Shown here piece by piece: positions 1 through 9,123 of a stretch of DNA of 64,000 nucleotides. The notes beneath the pieces are model-generated. The model was given only the letters and a program-made list of their open reading frames with translations. It did not search any database and was not told the origin of the DNA. The stretch's first letter is position 1, and each line of letters opens with the position of its first letter. This DNA is from Microbacterium sp. zg-Y1090. Lineage in GTDB: Bacteria > Actinomycetota > Actinomycetes > Actinomycetales > Microbacteriaceae. The position numbers were made by a program, and so were the translations under genes. The stretch lies in contig NZ_CP126742.1 in the NCBI RefSeq assembly GCF_030246945.1, positions 310,001 through 374,000 of the forward strand, written 5' to 3'.

Positions 1-3000
1 GTCGCCGAGGGCACCGTCGTGGTCTTCCGCTACACCCTGGCGACCCATGTGCTCGCGATCGACGTCGCCGACCCGCCGCTGGCGGGAGTCGGCCAGTCGC
101 GCGCGCACTGGATCGACGCCGAGACCCTCGCGTGGCCGGCCGACCTGGGCGCCGACGCGGCGGATGCCACCTGGCAGCTGCACGCCGCAGCCGACGCGTC
201 ACTGGCCGTCACCGACGACGGCGTCACCGGCGGTGAGAGCATCGACCTCGAGCGGGTCGACGGCGGTCTCACCGAGTCCCAGCGCGAGCGGTTCCCGGCA
301 CTGGCCGGGTTCGTCGCGCTGCGCGTCCCCGATGCGGATGCCGCCGGCGAGCTGCTGCGCGGCCAGCTGATGGTGTCGCAGCAGGGCGGTGACGGTGCGC
401 TCTCCGCGGCCACCGGCGTGCAGATCCCGGGCGTGCTCGACGACCTCTACGCCGACGCGGCGGCCGACGCCGACCTCGGCGTGACGTTCCGCGGCAACAA
501 GCCCACCTTCCGGCTGTGGGCCCCGACCGCGCAGTCGGTGACCCTGCTGACCTGGGACGGCCCCACCGGCCACACCGCGCGCGACGAAGGCACGCCGACG
601 CGCCATGAGGCGACGCGCGATGCGGCATCCGGTGTCTGGGAAGTGGCGGGCAAGCGCGACCTCACGGGCGACGAGTTCCTGTGGGAGGTCGTGGTCTACG
701 CCCCCGAGACCGGGGCGATCGAGACCAATCTTGTCACCGACCCGTACTCGCACGCGCTCACGACGAACTCCGTGCGGTCGGTCGCTGTCGACCTGGCCGA
801 CAAGGAGTGGAAGCCGCGGGCCTGGGAGCGCACGAAGGCACCCGTGATCGATCGCCCCGTGGACCGGGCGATCTACGAGCTGCACGTGCGCGACTTCTCC
901 CTCACCGACATATCGGTGCCCGAGGCGGAGCGGGGCACCTACCGCGCCTTCACCCGCGACAGCGCCGGAACCCAGCAGCTGCGACAGCTGGCGGATGCCG
1001 GCATCAACACCGTGCACCTGCTCCCCACCTTCGACATCGCCACGATCGAGGAGGATCGGGCGGCGCAGGCGCAGCCCGCGTGCGACCTGGCGTCGTACGG
1101 CCCGGCGTCCGCCGAGCAGCAGGCGTGCGTCGAAGCCATCGCCGACGCCGACGGCTTCAACTGGGGCTACGACCCCTACCACTTCACCGCTCCCGAAGGC
1201 TCGTACGCCGTCGACCCCGAGGGCGGGGCGCGCGTGCACGAGTTCCGCGAGATGGTGGGTGCCCTTCACGGCATGGGCCTGCAGGTGGTGCTCGACCAGG
1301 TGTTCAACCACACCGCGCAGTCGGGCCAGGGTGAGAAGTCGGTGCTCGACCGGGTCGTCCCCGGCTACTACCACCGGCTGAACCTCACCGGCGGCGTGGA
1401 GACCTCCACCTGCTGCCAGAACGTCGCCACCGAGCACGAGCTGGCCGAGAAGCTGATGGTCGATTCCGTCGTCACCTGGGCGCGCGACTACAAGGTCGAC
1501 GGGTTCCGGTTCGACCTCATGGGTCACCACTCGACGGCGAACATGCAGGCCGTTCGCGACGCGCTCGACGCGCTCACGATGAAGAAGGACGGCGTCGACG
1601 GGTCGAAGGTCTACCTCTACGGAGAGGGATGGAACTTCGGCGAGGTCGCCGACGACGCCCTGTTCCCGCAGGCCCGGCAGGGAAACCTCGGCGGGACCGG
1701 CGTCGGCACCTTCAGCGACCGCCTGCGCGACGCCGTGCACGGCGGCAGCCCGGTGGCAGGCGAGACGGTGCAGCAGCAGGGCTTCGGCACGGGCCTCGGA
1801 ACCGACCCGAACGGCAATCCCATCAACGGCACCCCCGAGCAGGCGCTGGCCGACCTCGCACACCAAACCGACCTGGTGAAGCTGGGCCTCGCGGGCAACC
1901 TGCGGGACTTCACCCTCACCGACTCCACCGGCACCGTGCGCGCCGGTGACGAACTCGACTACCGCGGCGCCCCCGCCGGCTACGCCGAGCAGCCCGACGA
2001 GATCATCACCTACGTCGACGCGCACGACAATGAGACGCTGTACGACCTGTCGGTGCTCAAGCTTCCCACCGACACGCCCATGGCCGATCGCGTGCGCATG
2101 AACACGCTGTCGCTGGCGACCACCGCCTTCGCGCAGACGCCGTCGTTCTGGCACGCCGGCACCGAACTGCTGCGTTCGAAGTCGCTCGATCGCAACAGCT
2201 ACAACTCCGGCGACTGGTTCAACCGCATCGACTGGACCGGCCAGGAGTCGACGTTCGGCTCCGGGCTGCCCCGCGCGGCCGACAACGAGGACAAGTGGCC
2301 GATCATGGCGCCGCTGCTGGCCGATCCGGCGCTGAAGCCCGCGGCATCCGACATCGCCGCTGCCGAAGCCGCGGCGCTGGATCTCCTGCGCGTGCGCGAA
2401 GAGGTCGGACTGCTGCGGCTGGGGTCGGCGGAGCAGATCCAGCAGAAGGTGTCGTTCCCGGGCAGCGGACCGGACGCGGCTCCCGGCGCGCTCGTCATGC
2501 TCATCGACGACCGGGTGGGTGCCGACGTCGACCGCCGCCTCGATGGCGCGCTCGTGGCCTTCAACGCCTCGCCCGAGCCGATCACGCAGACGCTTCCCGA
2601 GCTGTCGGGCCGTGGCTTCGCGCTCACCCCGGCGCTCGCGAACGGCGCGGACGCCGTCGTGAAGACGACGACGTGGGATGCCGCCTCCGGCACCCTCACC
2701 GTGCCGCCGCGCACGGCGGTCGTGCTGGTCGAACGCGAGCCGGTCGCGACCTCGGTGGCGGCCGTGGCGGACCGACTTCTGGTGAAGGCGGGCCAGCAGG
2801 TCACCGTGACCGCGCGGGTCTCCAGCGCCGACCGCAGCGCGCCGGTGGGCACGGTCTCCGTGACCGATGGCAGCCGCGTGCTGGCCACGGCCGACGTGCC
2901 CGCTACGGCGAAGGGCCGGGTGTCGGTGAAACTGCCGCCGCTGACCCGCGGCATCCACCTGCTGCGCGTGTCGTTCACCGGCGGTGCAGGGCACGGCGAT

Positions 3001-3039
3001 TCGCGGGCGCTGCTGCCGGTGCCGGTGATCGTCTTCTAG
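1..3039 (+). CDS. pulA: Pullulanase-type alpha-1,6-glucosidase, C-terminal part (5' end outside window)
   Basis: Glycoside hydrolase family 13 debranching enzyme that cleaves alpha-1,6 links in pullulan, starch or glycogen. The frame is open to the left edge, so the N-terminus is missing; the first in-frame GTG at 19 is probably not the start. Residue numbers below count from that GTG. A CBM48-like segment lies near residues 150-240. The catalytic barrel follows, with nucleophile Asp in GFRFDLMG near 498, acid/base Glu in YGEGWNF near 536, and the third Asp in DAHDNE near 670. The last ~100 residues look like a bacterial Ig-like (Big_3 type) domain, which fits an exported enzyme. It ends with TAG, 21 bp before a convergent gene. 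It has no evident link to the catabolic island on its right. Confidence 0.9.
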   Translation, partial: VAEGTVVVFRYTLATHVLAIDVADPPLAGVGQSRAHWIDAETLAWPADLGADAADATWQLHAAADASLAVTDDGVTGGESIDLERVDGGLTESQRERFPALAGFVALRVPDADAAGELLRGQLMVSQQGGDGALSAATGVQIPGVLDDLYADAAADADLGVTFRGNKPTFRLWAPTAQSVTLLTWDGPTGHTARDEGTPTRHEATRDAASGVWEVAGKRDLTGDEFLWEVVVYAPETGAIETNLVTDPYSHALTTNSVRSVAVDLADKEWKPRAWERTKAPVIDRPVDRAIYELHVRDFSLTDISVPEAERGTYRAFTRDSAGTQQLRQLADAGINTVHLLPTFDIATIEEDRAAQAQPACDLASYGPASAEQQACVEAIADADGFNWGYDPYHFTAPEGSYAVDPEGGARVHEFREMVGALHGMGLQVVLDQVFNHTAQSGQGEKSVLDRVVPGYYHRLNLTGGVETSTCCQNVATEHELAEKLMVDSVVTWARDYKVDGFRFDLMGHHSTANMQAVRDALDALTMKKDGVDGSKVYLYGEGWNFGEVADDALFPQARQGNLGGTGVGTFSDRLRDAVHGGSPVAGETVQQQGFGTGLGTDPNGNPINGTPEQALADLAHQTDLVKLGLAGNLRDFTLTDSTGTVRAGDELDYRGAPAGYAEQPDEIITYVDAHDNETLYDLSVLKLPTDTPMADRVRMNTLSLATTAFAQTPSFWHAGTELLRSKSLDRNSYNSGDWFNRIDWTGQESTFGSGLPRAADNEDKWPIMAPLLADPALKPAASDIAAAEAAALDLLRVREEVGLLRLGSAEQIQQKVSFPGSGPDAAPGALVMLIDDRVGADVDRRLDGALVAFNASPEPITQTLPELSGRGFALTPALANGADAVVKTTTWDAASGTLTVPPRTAVVLVEREPVATSVAAVADRLLVKAGQQVTVTARVSSADRSAPVGTVSVTDGSRVLATADVPATAKGRVSVKLPPLTRGIHLLRVSFTGGAGHGDSRALLPVPVIVF

Positions 3040-3060
3040 GGCGCGCGCGGGGGCCGTCCG

Positions 3061-3534
3061 TCAGCGGTCGGTCACGGCTGCGCGCCGCGCGGCGACCTTG
3101 CCGGTCGTGATGGCGTCCAGATGCAGCGCGCGGCGGCGCAGCAGCCAGCGGCCATCGACGCGGGCGTACATGTCGCGGTACCGCACGTACCAGGTCAGGT
3201 CCCTGGCCGCGCCCTGGTCGCCGGTGATGTGGTGTGCGACGCAGGTGATCGTGCCGACCGCCGCATCGGGGTCGTCGGCCGCGTCGAACACCGCACCGAC
3301 GATGGCGTGCACGGTGACGGGGACGGCGGTCAGCGTCTGAAGTGCCGCGGCGATCTCGACGCGGCCGTGGTGGTGGATCACCGGGTCGAGCTGAACGGGC
3401 GGGTCGGGCAGCGACAGCACGCCGTCGTGCGCGAACAGACCGGCCACGGCGTCCCAGCGCCGTTCGTCCACCGCGAGGGCGTAGCGGGCGACGAGGTCCG
3501 CGAGATCGCTGCGGTCACCGGCGTGCATGTGCAT
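3061..3534 (-). CDS. NTF2-like (SnoaL-type) protein
   Basis: A 157-residue protein of the NTF2/SnoaL fold, a small cone-shaped fold used by ketosteroid isomerases, dehydratases, epoxide hydrolases and dioxygenase beta subunits. The typical pattern is visible: a helical start (DLADLVARYALAVDERRWDAV), AGLFAHDGVL, then beta strands ending in YARVDGRWLLRRRALHLD. The start ATG at 3534 has AAGGAG five bases upstream; a second in-frame ATG lies two codons later. It is divergent from the EthD-like gene at 3619, with a KstR2-type site between them. The reaction is not predictable from sequence; a role on a cyclic ketone intermediate is plausible from context only. Confidence 0.75.
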   Translation of the reverse strand: MHMHAGDRSDLADLVARYALAVDERRWDAVAGLFAHDGVLSLPDPPVQLDPVIHHHGRVEIAAALQTLTAVPVTVHAIVGAVFDAADDPDAAVGTITCVAHHITGDQGAARDLTWYVRYRDMYARVDGRWLLRRRALHLDAITTGKVAARRAAVTDR

Positions 3535-3594
3535 GGCGTCTCCTTTGCGACGGCGGCCTGCGTCGTCGATGACCGTGCCGCGCTTGCATATTAA

Positions 3595-3614
3595 CCAACC
3601 AAGCGTTTGTATGG
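3595..3614. promoter_or_regulatory. KstR2-type operator, site 1
   Basis: CCAACCAAGCGTTTGTATGG matches the island consensus CCWARCAAGYGCTTGKTTGG at about 17 of 20 positions. It lies in the divergent spacer between the NTF2-like gene (left) and the EthD-like gene (right). A TATGGC box at 3610-3615 overlaps its right end. Confidence 0.65.
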
Positions 3615-3618
3615 CGAT

Positions 3619-4371
3619 ATGTTCGCTGAGTTGGCCTTCTTCTCCTTCGTCTCCCTCGCTGACGCCGAGCAGAGCGGGGCCTACAACCGATGGCACCAGC
3701 TCGACCATCGGCCCGAGAACCTCGCGCTCCCCGGCGTCGCGTGGGGCGACCGCTGGGCCAGGCCCAGCGACTACGTGCCCCTCACCCGGAGCAGTGGCGA
3801 GTTCGAGGACGTCAGCTACGTCGCCATGTACTGGTTCCGCCCACCCGTCGAGCAGTCGGTCGCGGAGTGGGATGCGCTGGGCGAGGCCTCGTTCCAATGG
3901 GGGCGCGGCCCTCTCATCCCCGGGGTGAGCCGACCGATGCTGGCGTTCTTCAGGCCCGTGAAGGGCTACGCCGCGCCTCGCGCCCTCGTCGCCCCGGAGA
4001 TCCTCCCCTACCGACCGAACCGGGGGCTGCATGTGACTGTCACCCGATTCGACGAGCCGCACGCGACCGGGACCCACGAGGCGCACCGGGTGGAAGATCG
4101 TGAGACCGTCCCGGCGATCCTCGCCCTCGACGGCGTGGCCGGGGCGTGGACGTTCTCGTACTCCCACCCGCAGCGCCACTCGAGCCTTCCCTTCGACCCC
4201 ACCGCGCAAGAGGCCTCCGGGAGCATCCGGATCCGCGTCGTCTACCTCGAGGAGGATCCGGCGGAGATGGCGGCCCACATCCACCGCATCGACGATGAGC
4301 GCCAGAGCCCTGTGGGGCGGGTGCTGCTGTCCGGGCCGGTGAAGACGATCATCCCGTGGCAGGACTGGTGA
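3619..4371 (+). CDS. EthD/dimeric alpha-beta barrel-like protein of unknown function
   Basis: About 250 residues. The N-terminal part (YNRWHQLDHRPENLALPGV followed by GDRW) has the look of the EthD-like dimeric alpha-beta barrel family, in which a WH...EH pattern precedes an IPG turn. A second similar half seems to follow (TVTRFDEP...HEAHRVEDRETVPAILALDGVAGAWTF), so the protein may be a tandem of two ferredoxin-like modules. Such proteins occur beside oxygenases in hydrocarbon and terpene gene clusters, but their chemistry is mostly unknown. The ATG at 3619 is preferred; an in-frame TTG at 3607 lies inside the operator. No good ribosome binding site is visible. Its stop overlaps the next gene's GTG, so the two are coupled. 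Confidence 0.55.
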   Translation: MFAELAFFSFVSLADAEQSGAYNRWHQLDHRPENLALPGVAWGDRWARPSDYVPLTRSSGEFEDVSYVAMYWFRPPVEQSVAEWDALGEASFQWGRGPLIPGVSRPMLAFFRPVKGYAAPRALVAPEILPYRPNRGLHVTVTRFDEPHATGTHEAHRVEDRETVPAILALDGVAGAWTFSYSHPQRHSSLPFDPTAQEASGSIRIRVVYLEEDPAEMAAHIHRIDDERQSPVGRVLLSGPVKTIIPWQDW

Positions 4372-4826
4372 GCGGCGCGCCCAGCGACCTCGACGGGCGT
4401 CTGCGAAGGATCGAGGACCGCCTCGAGATCGCCGATCTGATCGCCCGCTACGGACCCGCCGTCGACGCCGGTTCGGGAGACGCCGTGGCGGCGCTGTGGA
4501 CGGTCGACGGCGAGTACGCGTTCGATGACGCGGTGCTGACAGGGCCGGAGATCGCCGATGTCGTGGACCACCCCACGCATCGTCGGCTCATGGCGGCGGG
4601 ATGCGCGCATGTCCTTTCGCCGCCCCGCATCGATCTCGATGGCGACCGGGCGACCGTCGTGCACCACTCGATCGTGCTGGAGAGCATCGGGGGCGCCTGG
4701 ACGCCGGTTCGGGGGAGTGCCAACCGGTGGCTGTTCGTGAGGACGCCCGGCGGCTGGCGGGCGTGCAATCGGAGCAATCGCCTGCTGACCGGGTCCGATG
4801 AGGCGCGGGCACTGCTCGCGCCATAG
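4368..4826 (+). CDS. NTF2-like (SnoaL_4-type) protein
   Basis: A 152-residue NTF2-fold protein starting DLDGRLRRIEDRLEIADLIARYG, a start typical of the SnoaL_4 group related to ring-hydroxylating dioxygenase small subunits and dehydratases. It aligns by eye with the protein at 18744 (DLEGRVRLLEDRLAIHELEGAYA), so the two are paralogues. The chosen GTG at 4368 overlaps the TGA of the upstream gene (GTGA) and follows AGGA; an alternative GTG lies at 4356. Function is unknown; co-transcription with the EthD-like gene suggests a shared step. Confidence 0.7.
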   Translation: MSGAPSDLDGRLRRIEDRLEIADLIARYGPAVDAGSGDAVAALWTVDGEYAFDDAVLTGPEIADVVDHPTHRRLMAAGCAHVLSPPRIDLDGDRATVVHHSIVLESIGGAWTPVRGSANRWLFVRTPGGWRACNRSNRLLTGSDEARALLAP

Positions 4827-4847
4827 GCGCTCGTCGACCGGTGGGGT

Positions 4848-6032
4848 TCAGTGGCCGAAGCGGGTCAGCGGCGTCTCTCCGGATGCCGCGAGTCTGGCCA
4901 GTGTGCCCTGGCGCGGAGTGAGGGCGCTGCCGAACCGGATGTCCCAGTGCGCCGCCTCATGGCCGGGTGCTACCGTGCGCCGCGCGTGGTGCGCCCAGTT
5001 GGGATCGTCCAGCATCTCCCGCCCGAGGAGCACGAGGTCGGCATCGCCGCTGTCCACCAGCAGCTCGGCCTGCCGCGGGTCGACCACGAAGCCCACCGTG
5101 GCGGCGGCCACCCCGGCGCCGTGCCTGACCGCGCGCGAGAAGTCGGCATGGAAGGCGAAGCCCCGGCGCACCCGCGTGTCGGCGGTTCGATCCGTGGAGA
5201 TGCCGCCGGAGGAGGTGTCGACGATGTCGACTCCGTGTGCTGCGAGCGCCCGCGCGAACTCGATGGTGTCCTCGATGCCCAGTCCTCCGTCGATGCCGTC
5301 CACAGCGGACACCCGGTACGACAGGGCGTTGTCGGGGCCGATGGCCTCGCGCACGGCGTCGACCACGGCGAGGGGATAGCGTTGCCGCGCGGCAGCGCTG
5401 CCTCCCCATTCGTCGGTCCGCCGGTTCGACAGTGGGGACAGGAACGAATGAAGCAGGTAGCCGTGTGCCCCGTGCAGCTCGATGAACCGGAAGCCTGCGG
5501 CGACCGCGCGGCGCGCGGCATCCCGCCATTCCCGAATCGAGCGCCGGATGTCGGTGTCGTTCATCGCGTTTGGCTCGGGCCAGCCGGCGCCCGGGGCGAG
5601 GGTGCTGGGCGCCTCGGTCTGCCACGGGGGGAACCCCGCTGCGGCATCCTGCTCATCGAGCGGGGCGCCTGCCCGCCAGGGCTCGCGCACCGCGGCGCGA
5701 CGCCCGGCGTGCGCCAGTTGGATGCCGGCGACCGCGCCGCTGTCGGTGAGGAACCGCGCCACCTGCGCCAGGCGGGGCATGTGGGCGTCCTTCCAGATGC
5801 CCGCGTCCCGCGGCGAGATGCGGCCGCGCGGTGAGACGGCCGTCGCCTCCATGATGACCAGGCCCGCTCCGCCCAGGGCGAAGCGTCCGAGGTGCACCAG
5901 ATGGAAGTCGGTGGCGAAGCCGTCGCGCGAGGAGTACATGCACATCGGCGAGACGCCGATGCGGTTGGGCAAGGTCACGCCGCGCAGGCGAAGAGGCTCG
6001 AACAGTGCGGATCCGGCGTCGGCGGTGGTCAC
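4848..6032 (-). CDS. Old Yellow Enzyme family NADH:flavin oxidoreductase (YqjM-like)
   Basis: An FMN-dependent ene-reductase of 394 residues that would reduce the C=C bond of alpha,beta-unsaturated ketones with NAD(P)H. Typical features are LFEPLRLRGVTLPNRIGVSPMCMYSS near the N-terminus (the Cys of the YqjM/thermophilic-like class), the substrate-binding pattern QLAHAGRRA, and ELHGAHGYLLHSFLSP with NRRTDEWGG. The start is GTG at 6032. A TAGGTT box ends exactly 6 nt before it, so the mRNA is probably leaderless, and that box lies inside a KstR2-type site. It is divergent from the SDR at 6103. In a steroid or terpenoid pathway it could saturate an enone; the substrate is unknown. Confidence 0.85.
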   Translation of the reverse strand: MTTADAGSALFEPLRLRGVTLPNRIGVSPMCMYSSRDGFATDFHLVHLGRFALGGAGLVIMEATAVSPRGRISPRDAGIWKDAHMPRLAQVARFLTDSGAVAGIQLAHAGRRAAVREPWRAGAPLDEQDAAAGFPPWQTEAPSTLAPGAGWPEPNAMNDTDIRRSIREWRDAARRAVAAGFRFIELHGAHGYLLHSFLSPLSNRRTDEWGGSAAARQRYPLAVVDAVREAIGPDNALSYRVSAVDGIDGGLGIEDTIEFARALAAHGVDIVDTSSGGISTDRTADTRVRRGFAFHADFSRAVRHGAGVAAATVGFVVDPRQAELLVDSGDADLVLLGREMLDDPNWAHHARRTVAPGHEAAHWDIRFGSALTPRQGTLARLAASGETPLTRFGH

Positions 6033-6036
6033 CCTG

Positions 6037-6056
6037 CTAACCTAACGCTTGTTTGG
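6037..6056. promoter_or_regulatory. KstR2-type operator, site 2
   Basis: CTAACCTAACGCTTGTTTGG. The right half GCTTGTTTGG is a perfect match; the left half departs from symmetry because AACCTA (6039-6044) is, on the minus strand, the TAGGTT -10 box of the ene-reductase gene. It serves the divergent pair OYE/SDR. Confidence 0.65.
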
Positions 6057-6102
6057 GGCAACGGTCGAGCCTTCGACCTCCGCCCGCCGTCGAGGAGGAC
6101 GC

Positions 6103-6819
6103 ATGAACGCACGACCGCACACGATCGTCACGGGCGGCGCCAGCGGCATCGGTGCCGCCGTCGTCGCGGAGCTGCTCCGCAGGGGGCACCGGGTGACCGT
6201 GTTCGACCTGAGCGCCGACGCCCACCCGGGCGCCTTCGCGGCGTCCGTGGACGTCACGGACGAGACCGCGGTGAGCGCAGCCGTGCAGGCGGCGATCGAG
6301 CGCGGGGGAACCGTGACCGGCGTGGTGGCGTGCCATGGCATCCGGGGTGCCTTCGTGCCGGCGCTCGAGATGGACCTGGCGGCCATGCGGCGGCTGTACG
6401 ACGTGCACGTCGTCGGCACCGTCGCGGTATGCCGGGAGGTCGTCAGGCGACTGCACGGCGCGCCGGGGTCCATCGTGCTGCTGTCCTCCACCACCGCGTA
6501 TCGCGGCTGGGCGAACCAGATCGATTACGGCACGGCGAAGGCGGCCGTCCGCCAGCTCGCCGAGAACCTCGCCGTCGAGTGGGCGCCGCTGCGGGTGCGG
6601 GTCAATGCGGTGGCGCCTGGGCACACCCTCACTCCGATGGTCGAGGACCTCATCGCCGGCGGCTACGACATCTCGACGGTCGAGCGACGCACGCCGCTCG
6701 GGCGGCTGGCGCAGCCGGACGAGATGGCCGGGGCGATCGTCCACCTGCTCGAGGATGCGACGTTCGTCACCGGGCAGTGCCTCGCCGTCGACGGCGGATG
6801 GACCGCTGTCGGCAAATAG
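6103..6819 (+). CDS. SDR family oxidoreductase
   Basis: Classical short-chain dehydrogenase/reductase of 238 residues. It has the cofactor motif TGGASGIGAA, a Ser...Tyr-xxx-Lys active site (SSTTAYRGWANQIDYGTAK) and the C-terminal VDGGWT signature. ATG at 6103 follows GAGGAGG at a good distance; a TTG-initiated extension back to 6049 would run into the operator and is unlikely. It is convergent with the MFS gene and divergent from the OYE gene, so it likely shares the regulation of site 2. It probably interconverts an alcohol and a ketone on a ring intermediate; substrate unknown. Confidence 0.85.
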   Translation: MNARPHTIVTGGASGIGAAVVAELLRRGHRVTVFDLSADAHPGAFAASVDVTDETAVSAAVQAAIERGGTVTGVVACHGIRGAFVPALEMDLAAMRRLYDVHVVGTVAVCREVVRRLHGAPGSIVLLSSTTAYRGWANQIDYGTAKAAVRQLAENLAVEWAPLRVRVNAVAPGHTLTPMVEDLIAGGYDISTVERRTPLGRLAQPDEMAGAIVHLLEDATFVTGQCLAVDGGWTAVGK

Positions 6820-6838
6820 GTGCGGCGGCGCCCGCCGG

Positions 6839-8248
6839 TCAGGCAGATGGCGGGCGCGTGATGCCGGTCTTGGCGAGGCCGAGCGCGAGCAGGCACGTGA
6901 CCGCGGCGCACACCGCGACCGCGGCGAAGCACCAGCTCAGTGCGGACGCCGAGAGGTAGGCGCTCTCGGGGCCGGCCGGCGCCGCCATGATGACGAGGGC
7001 GAAGGCCGCTCCGGCGACAGCGCCCGACAGTGACCGTGCGAGGGAGTTCACGCCGTTCGCGCCGGCCGTCTGGTGCGCCGGCACCGATGCCATGATCAGC
7101 GCGGGCATGGCGGCGAACGCGAGCGCGACACCCGATCCGACGAGGGCTGCGCCGACTGCGACGAGCGGCACGCTGCCGTGGAAGAGCAGACGGAACACGA
7201 ACGCCGCCGTCATCACCGCGGCGCCCACCGCGAGGGTGATGCGGCCGCCGAACCGGCTCAGCATCCGGCCTGCGACGGGGGAGAGGAGGATCATCGAGAC
7301 CGCCGAAGCGGCGAGCAGGAACCCGGCCGTGGTCAGCGGCAGGCCCAGGCCGTACCCGGTCGAGGTCGGGGCGAGCGCCTCCTGCGCGGTCAGCAGATGG
7401 TTGGCATACATGCCGAAGGTCGCGACGAACGAGGCCACGTTGATCTGCAGCACCGGGGAGCGCAGCGATGTGCGGACGTCGATGACGGGAGAGGGGTGGC
7501 GCCGCTCCCACAGCAGCCACCCGGTCAACGCCGACGCGGCGACCGCGAGCGTGCCGATGGTCGTCCCGGTCGCCGGGCCCCACGCCGCGGCTCGCGACAG
7601 CACGAGCATCAGAGCGACGAGCCCCAGCGACAGCAGCACGGCGCCGATCAGGTCGAACCTGCCGGGGTCGCGCGCGGGCGCTTCCCGCACGAACAGCACC
7701 ACGAGTGCGGTGAACACCGACCCGGCCGCCGCCGACAGCCAGAAGATCGCCGGCAGCCCGCCCCAGGTCACGAGCGATCCGGCCAGGGCGAGCCCCACGG
7801 CGGACCCCACGCCGAGCGTGCCGCTGATGAGCGCCATGCCCATCTCGGCGCGACGGCGCTTCACCAGCGCCGACAGCAGGCTGATGCCGATGGGCACCAC
7901 CGCGACGGCGAAACCCTGCAGCGCTCGGCCGACGAGGATCGCGGTGAAGGTCGGGACGGCAGCGGCCAGCACCGATCCGGCCACCAGCAGCGTCATCGCC
8001 ACCAGCAGCATCCGCCGCCTGCCGTACATGTCGGCGAGCCGAGACAGCACCGGCGTGCCCACGGTGCCCACCAGCAGCGTGATCGTCACGAGCCAGGCAG
8101 CGTCACCCGCGCTGACACCGAGCAGCCGGGAAGCTTCCGGCAGGATCGGCACCACGAGGGTGAACTGCAGCGAGCTGAGCATGCCGCACGCCGCGAGCAC
8201 GCCGACGATGCGGCGCTCGCCGCGGTCTGCCGCCGACGTGTAAGACAC
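6839..8248 (-). CDS. MFS transporter (DHA2/EmrB-type, about 14 membrane segments)
   Basis: A 469-residue major facilitator protein. It shows the family motif at the second loop (LADMYGRRRMLL), about 14 hydrophobic segments, and the internal ISGTLGVGSAVGLALAGSL pattern typical of drug:H+ antiporter-2 proteins. It begins with GTG at 8248, 9 nt after the end of the NTF2-like gene, and is the last gene of a four-gene operon (SDR, thioesterase, NTF2-like, MFS). Within a catabolic operon it may import the substrate or export a toxic intermediate. The direction of transport cannot be told from sequence. Confidence 0.85.
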   Translation of the reverse strand: MSYTSAADRGERRIVGVLAACGMLSSLQFTLVVPILPEASRLLGVSAGDAAWLVTITLLVGTVGTPVLSRLADMYGRRRMLLVAMTLLVAGSVLAAAVPTFTAILVGRALQGFAVAVVPIGISLLSALVKRRRAEMGMALISGTLGVGSAVGLALAGSLVTWGGLPAIFWLSAAAGSVFTALVVLFVREAPARDPGRFDLIGAVLLSLGLVALMLVLSRAAAWGPATGTTIGTLAVAASALTGWLLWERRHPSPVIDVRTSLRSPVLQINVASFVATFGMYANHLLTAQEALAPTSTGYGLGLPLTTAGFLLAASAVSMILLSPVAGRMLSRFGGRITLAVGAAVMTAAFVFRLLFHGSVPLVAVGAALVGSGVALAFAAMPALIMASVPAHQTAGANGVNSLARSLSGAVAGAAFALVIMAAPAGPESAYLSASALSWCFAAVAVCAAVTCLLALGLAKTGITRPPSA

Positions 8249-8257
8249 CGGCCCCGC

Positions 8258-8692
8258 TCAGCCGCGCCCGATGACCCGGCGATGCAGGCGCCACCCGGCC
8301 TCCGTGCGCACGAACTCGTCGTCGTAGGTTCCCATCGCCGCCAACTGCGGCTGCGCGTCGGTGGCGAGGTAGTACCGGAAGTAGCTGCGCGACCTCGCCC
8401 GGTCGCCGTCGAGATCCACGACGACGGTCGAGACGTCGTGTCGCGTGGCGCTTCCCGGCCCCTGCACGCCGGCCGCGCGGCGCTCGCGCACTCCGGCAAG
8501 CAGAGCGTGCCTGCCCCGCAGGGTCTGCGTGCGCAGGGGCAGTCCCGTGGCGTCGGTCAGATCCCACACGGCGTCCTCGGTGAAGTGCTCCACGTAGTCC
8601 TCCGGCTCGCCGGTGTCGGCCGACTGCGCGATGCGCGCGAGCAGGGTGAGGATGGCCTGGTGATCCGCGAGCGCATCCGGCGTGGTGGTCAT
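8258..8692 (-). CDS. NTF2-like (SnoaL_4-type) protein
   Basis: A 144-residue NTF2-fold protein. Visible pattern: DHQAILTLLARIAQSADTGEPEDYVEHFTEDAVWDL, then a DVSTVVVDLDGDRARSRSYFRYYL strand pair and a final WRLHRRVIGRG. Similar proteins are annotated as dioxygenase beta-subunit-like or dehydratases. ATG at 8692 overlaps the TGA of the thioesterase gene (ATGA). It is one of four NTF2-like genes in the island. The catalytic residues of ketosteroid isomerase are not obvious, so the activity is unknown. Confidence 0.75.
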   Translation of the reverse strand: MTTTPDALADHQAILTLLARIAQSADTGEPEDYVEHFTEDAVWDLTDATGLPLRTQTLRGRHALLAGVRERRAAGVQGPGSATRHDVSTVVVDLDGDRARSRSYFRYYLATDAQPQLAAMGTYDDEFVRTEAGWRLHRRVIGRG

Positions 8693-9123
8693 GCGACGGC
8701 CGCCCAGGAGGTCAGATGAGCGCGCAGATCCCGGGGGATCGGCACGGGCGTCTGTTCCGGTGAGACGGTCACGACGGTGTTCTCGGCACGGGCGACCAGC
8801 ACCCCGTCGTCGACGCGCACCATGCGGAACGCGAACCGGAACGAGCTCGAGCCGATCCTGCCCATCCGCAGCTCGATCCGCACCTGATCGAACAGCCGCG
8901 CCGCGGCGAGGTACTCGCATTGGGTCGCGCGTGACACCGTCCACCATCCGAAGCGATTGACGAGGGTGTCCTGCCGCAGGCCCTGCAGATACAGGAATTC
9001 GGACTGCAGAGCCTCCATCTTGGGGAACCAGGCGGCGTAGTACAGGATGCCGGCGGGATCCGTGTCGGCGTAGCTCAGGCGCACCACGTGCTCGTGGAGC
9101 ACACGCCCGACGGCATCCGTCAC
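8689..9123 (-). CDS. 4-hydroxybenzoyl-CoA thioesterase-like hotdog protein
   Basis: An acyl-CoA thioesterase of the 4HBT hotdog family, about 144 residues. The signature SYADTDPAGILYYAAWFPKME carries the Asp that in 4HBT-type enzymes is the catalytic residue. GTG at 9123 overlaps the TGA of the upstream SDR (GTGA) and gives the usual family length, so it is preferred over internal starts. Product release from CoA, or salvage of CoA from dead-end esters, is the likely role. Both neighbours overlap it by 4 bp, so the operon is translationally coupled. Confidence 0.8.
   Translation of the reverse strand: MTDAVGRVLHEHVVRLSYADTDPAGILYYAAWFPKMEALQSEFLYLQGLRQDTLVNRFGWWTVSRATQCEYLAAARLFDQVRIELRMGRIGSSSFRFAFRMVRVDDGVLVARAENTVVTVSPEQTPVPIPRDLRAHLTSWAAVA

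Noticed and set aside
199..2994. Long open frame on the minus strand opposite the pullulanase gene
   Set aside because: Shadow frame caused by high GC; the protein is low in hydrophobic pattern and has no recognisable motif, while the plus strand encodes a clear enzyme.
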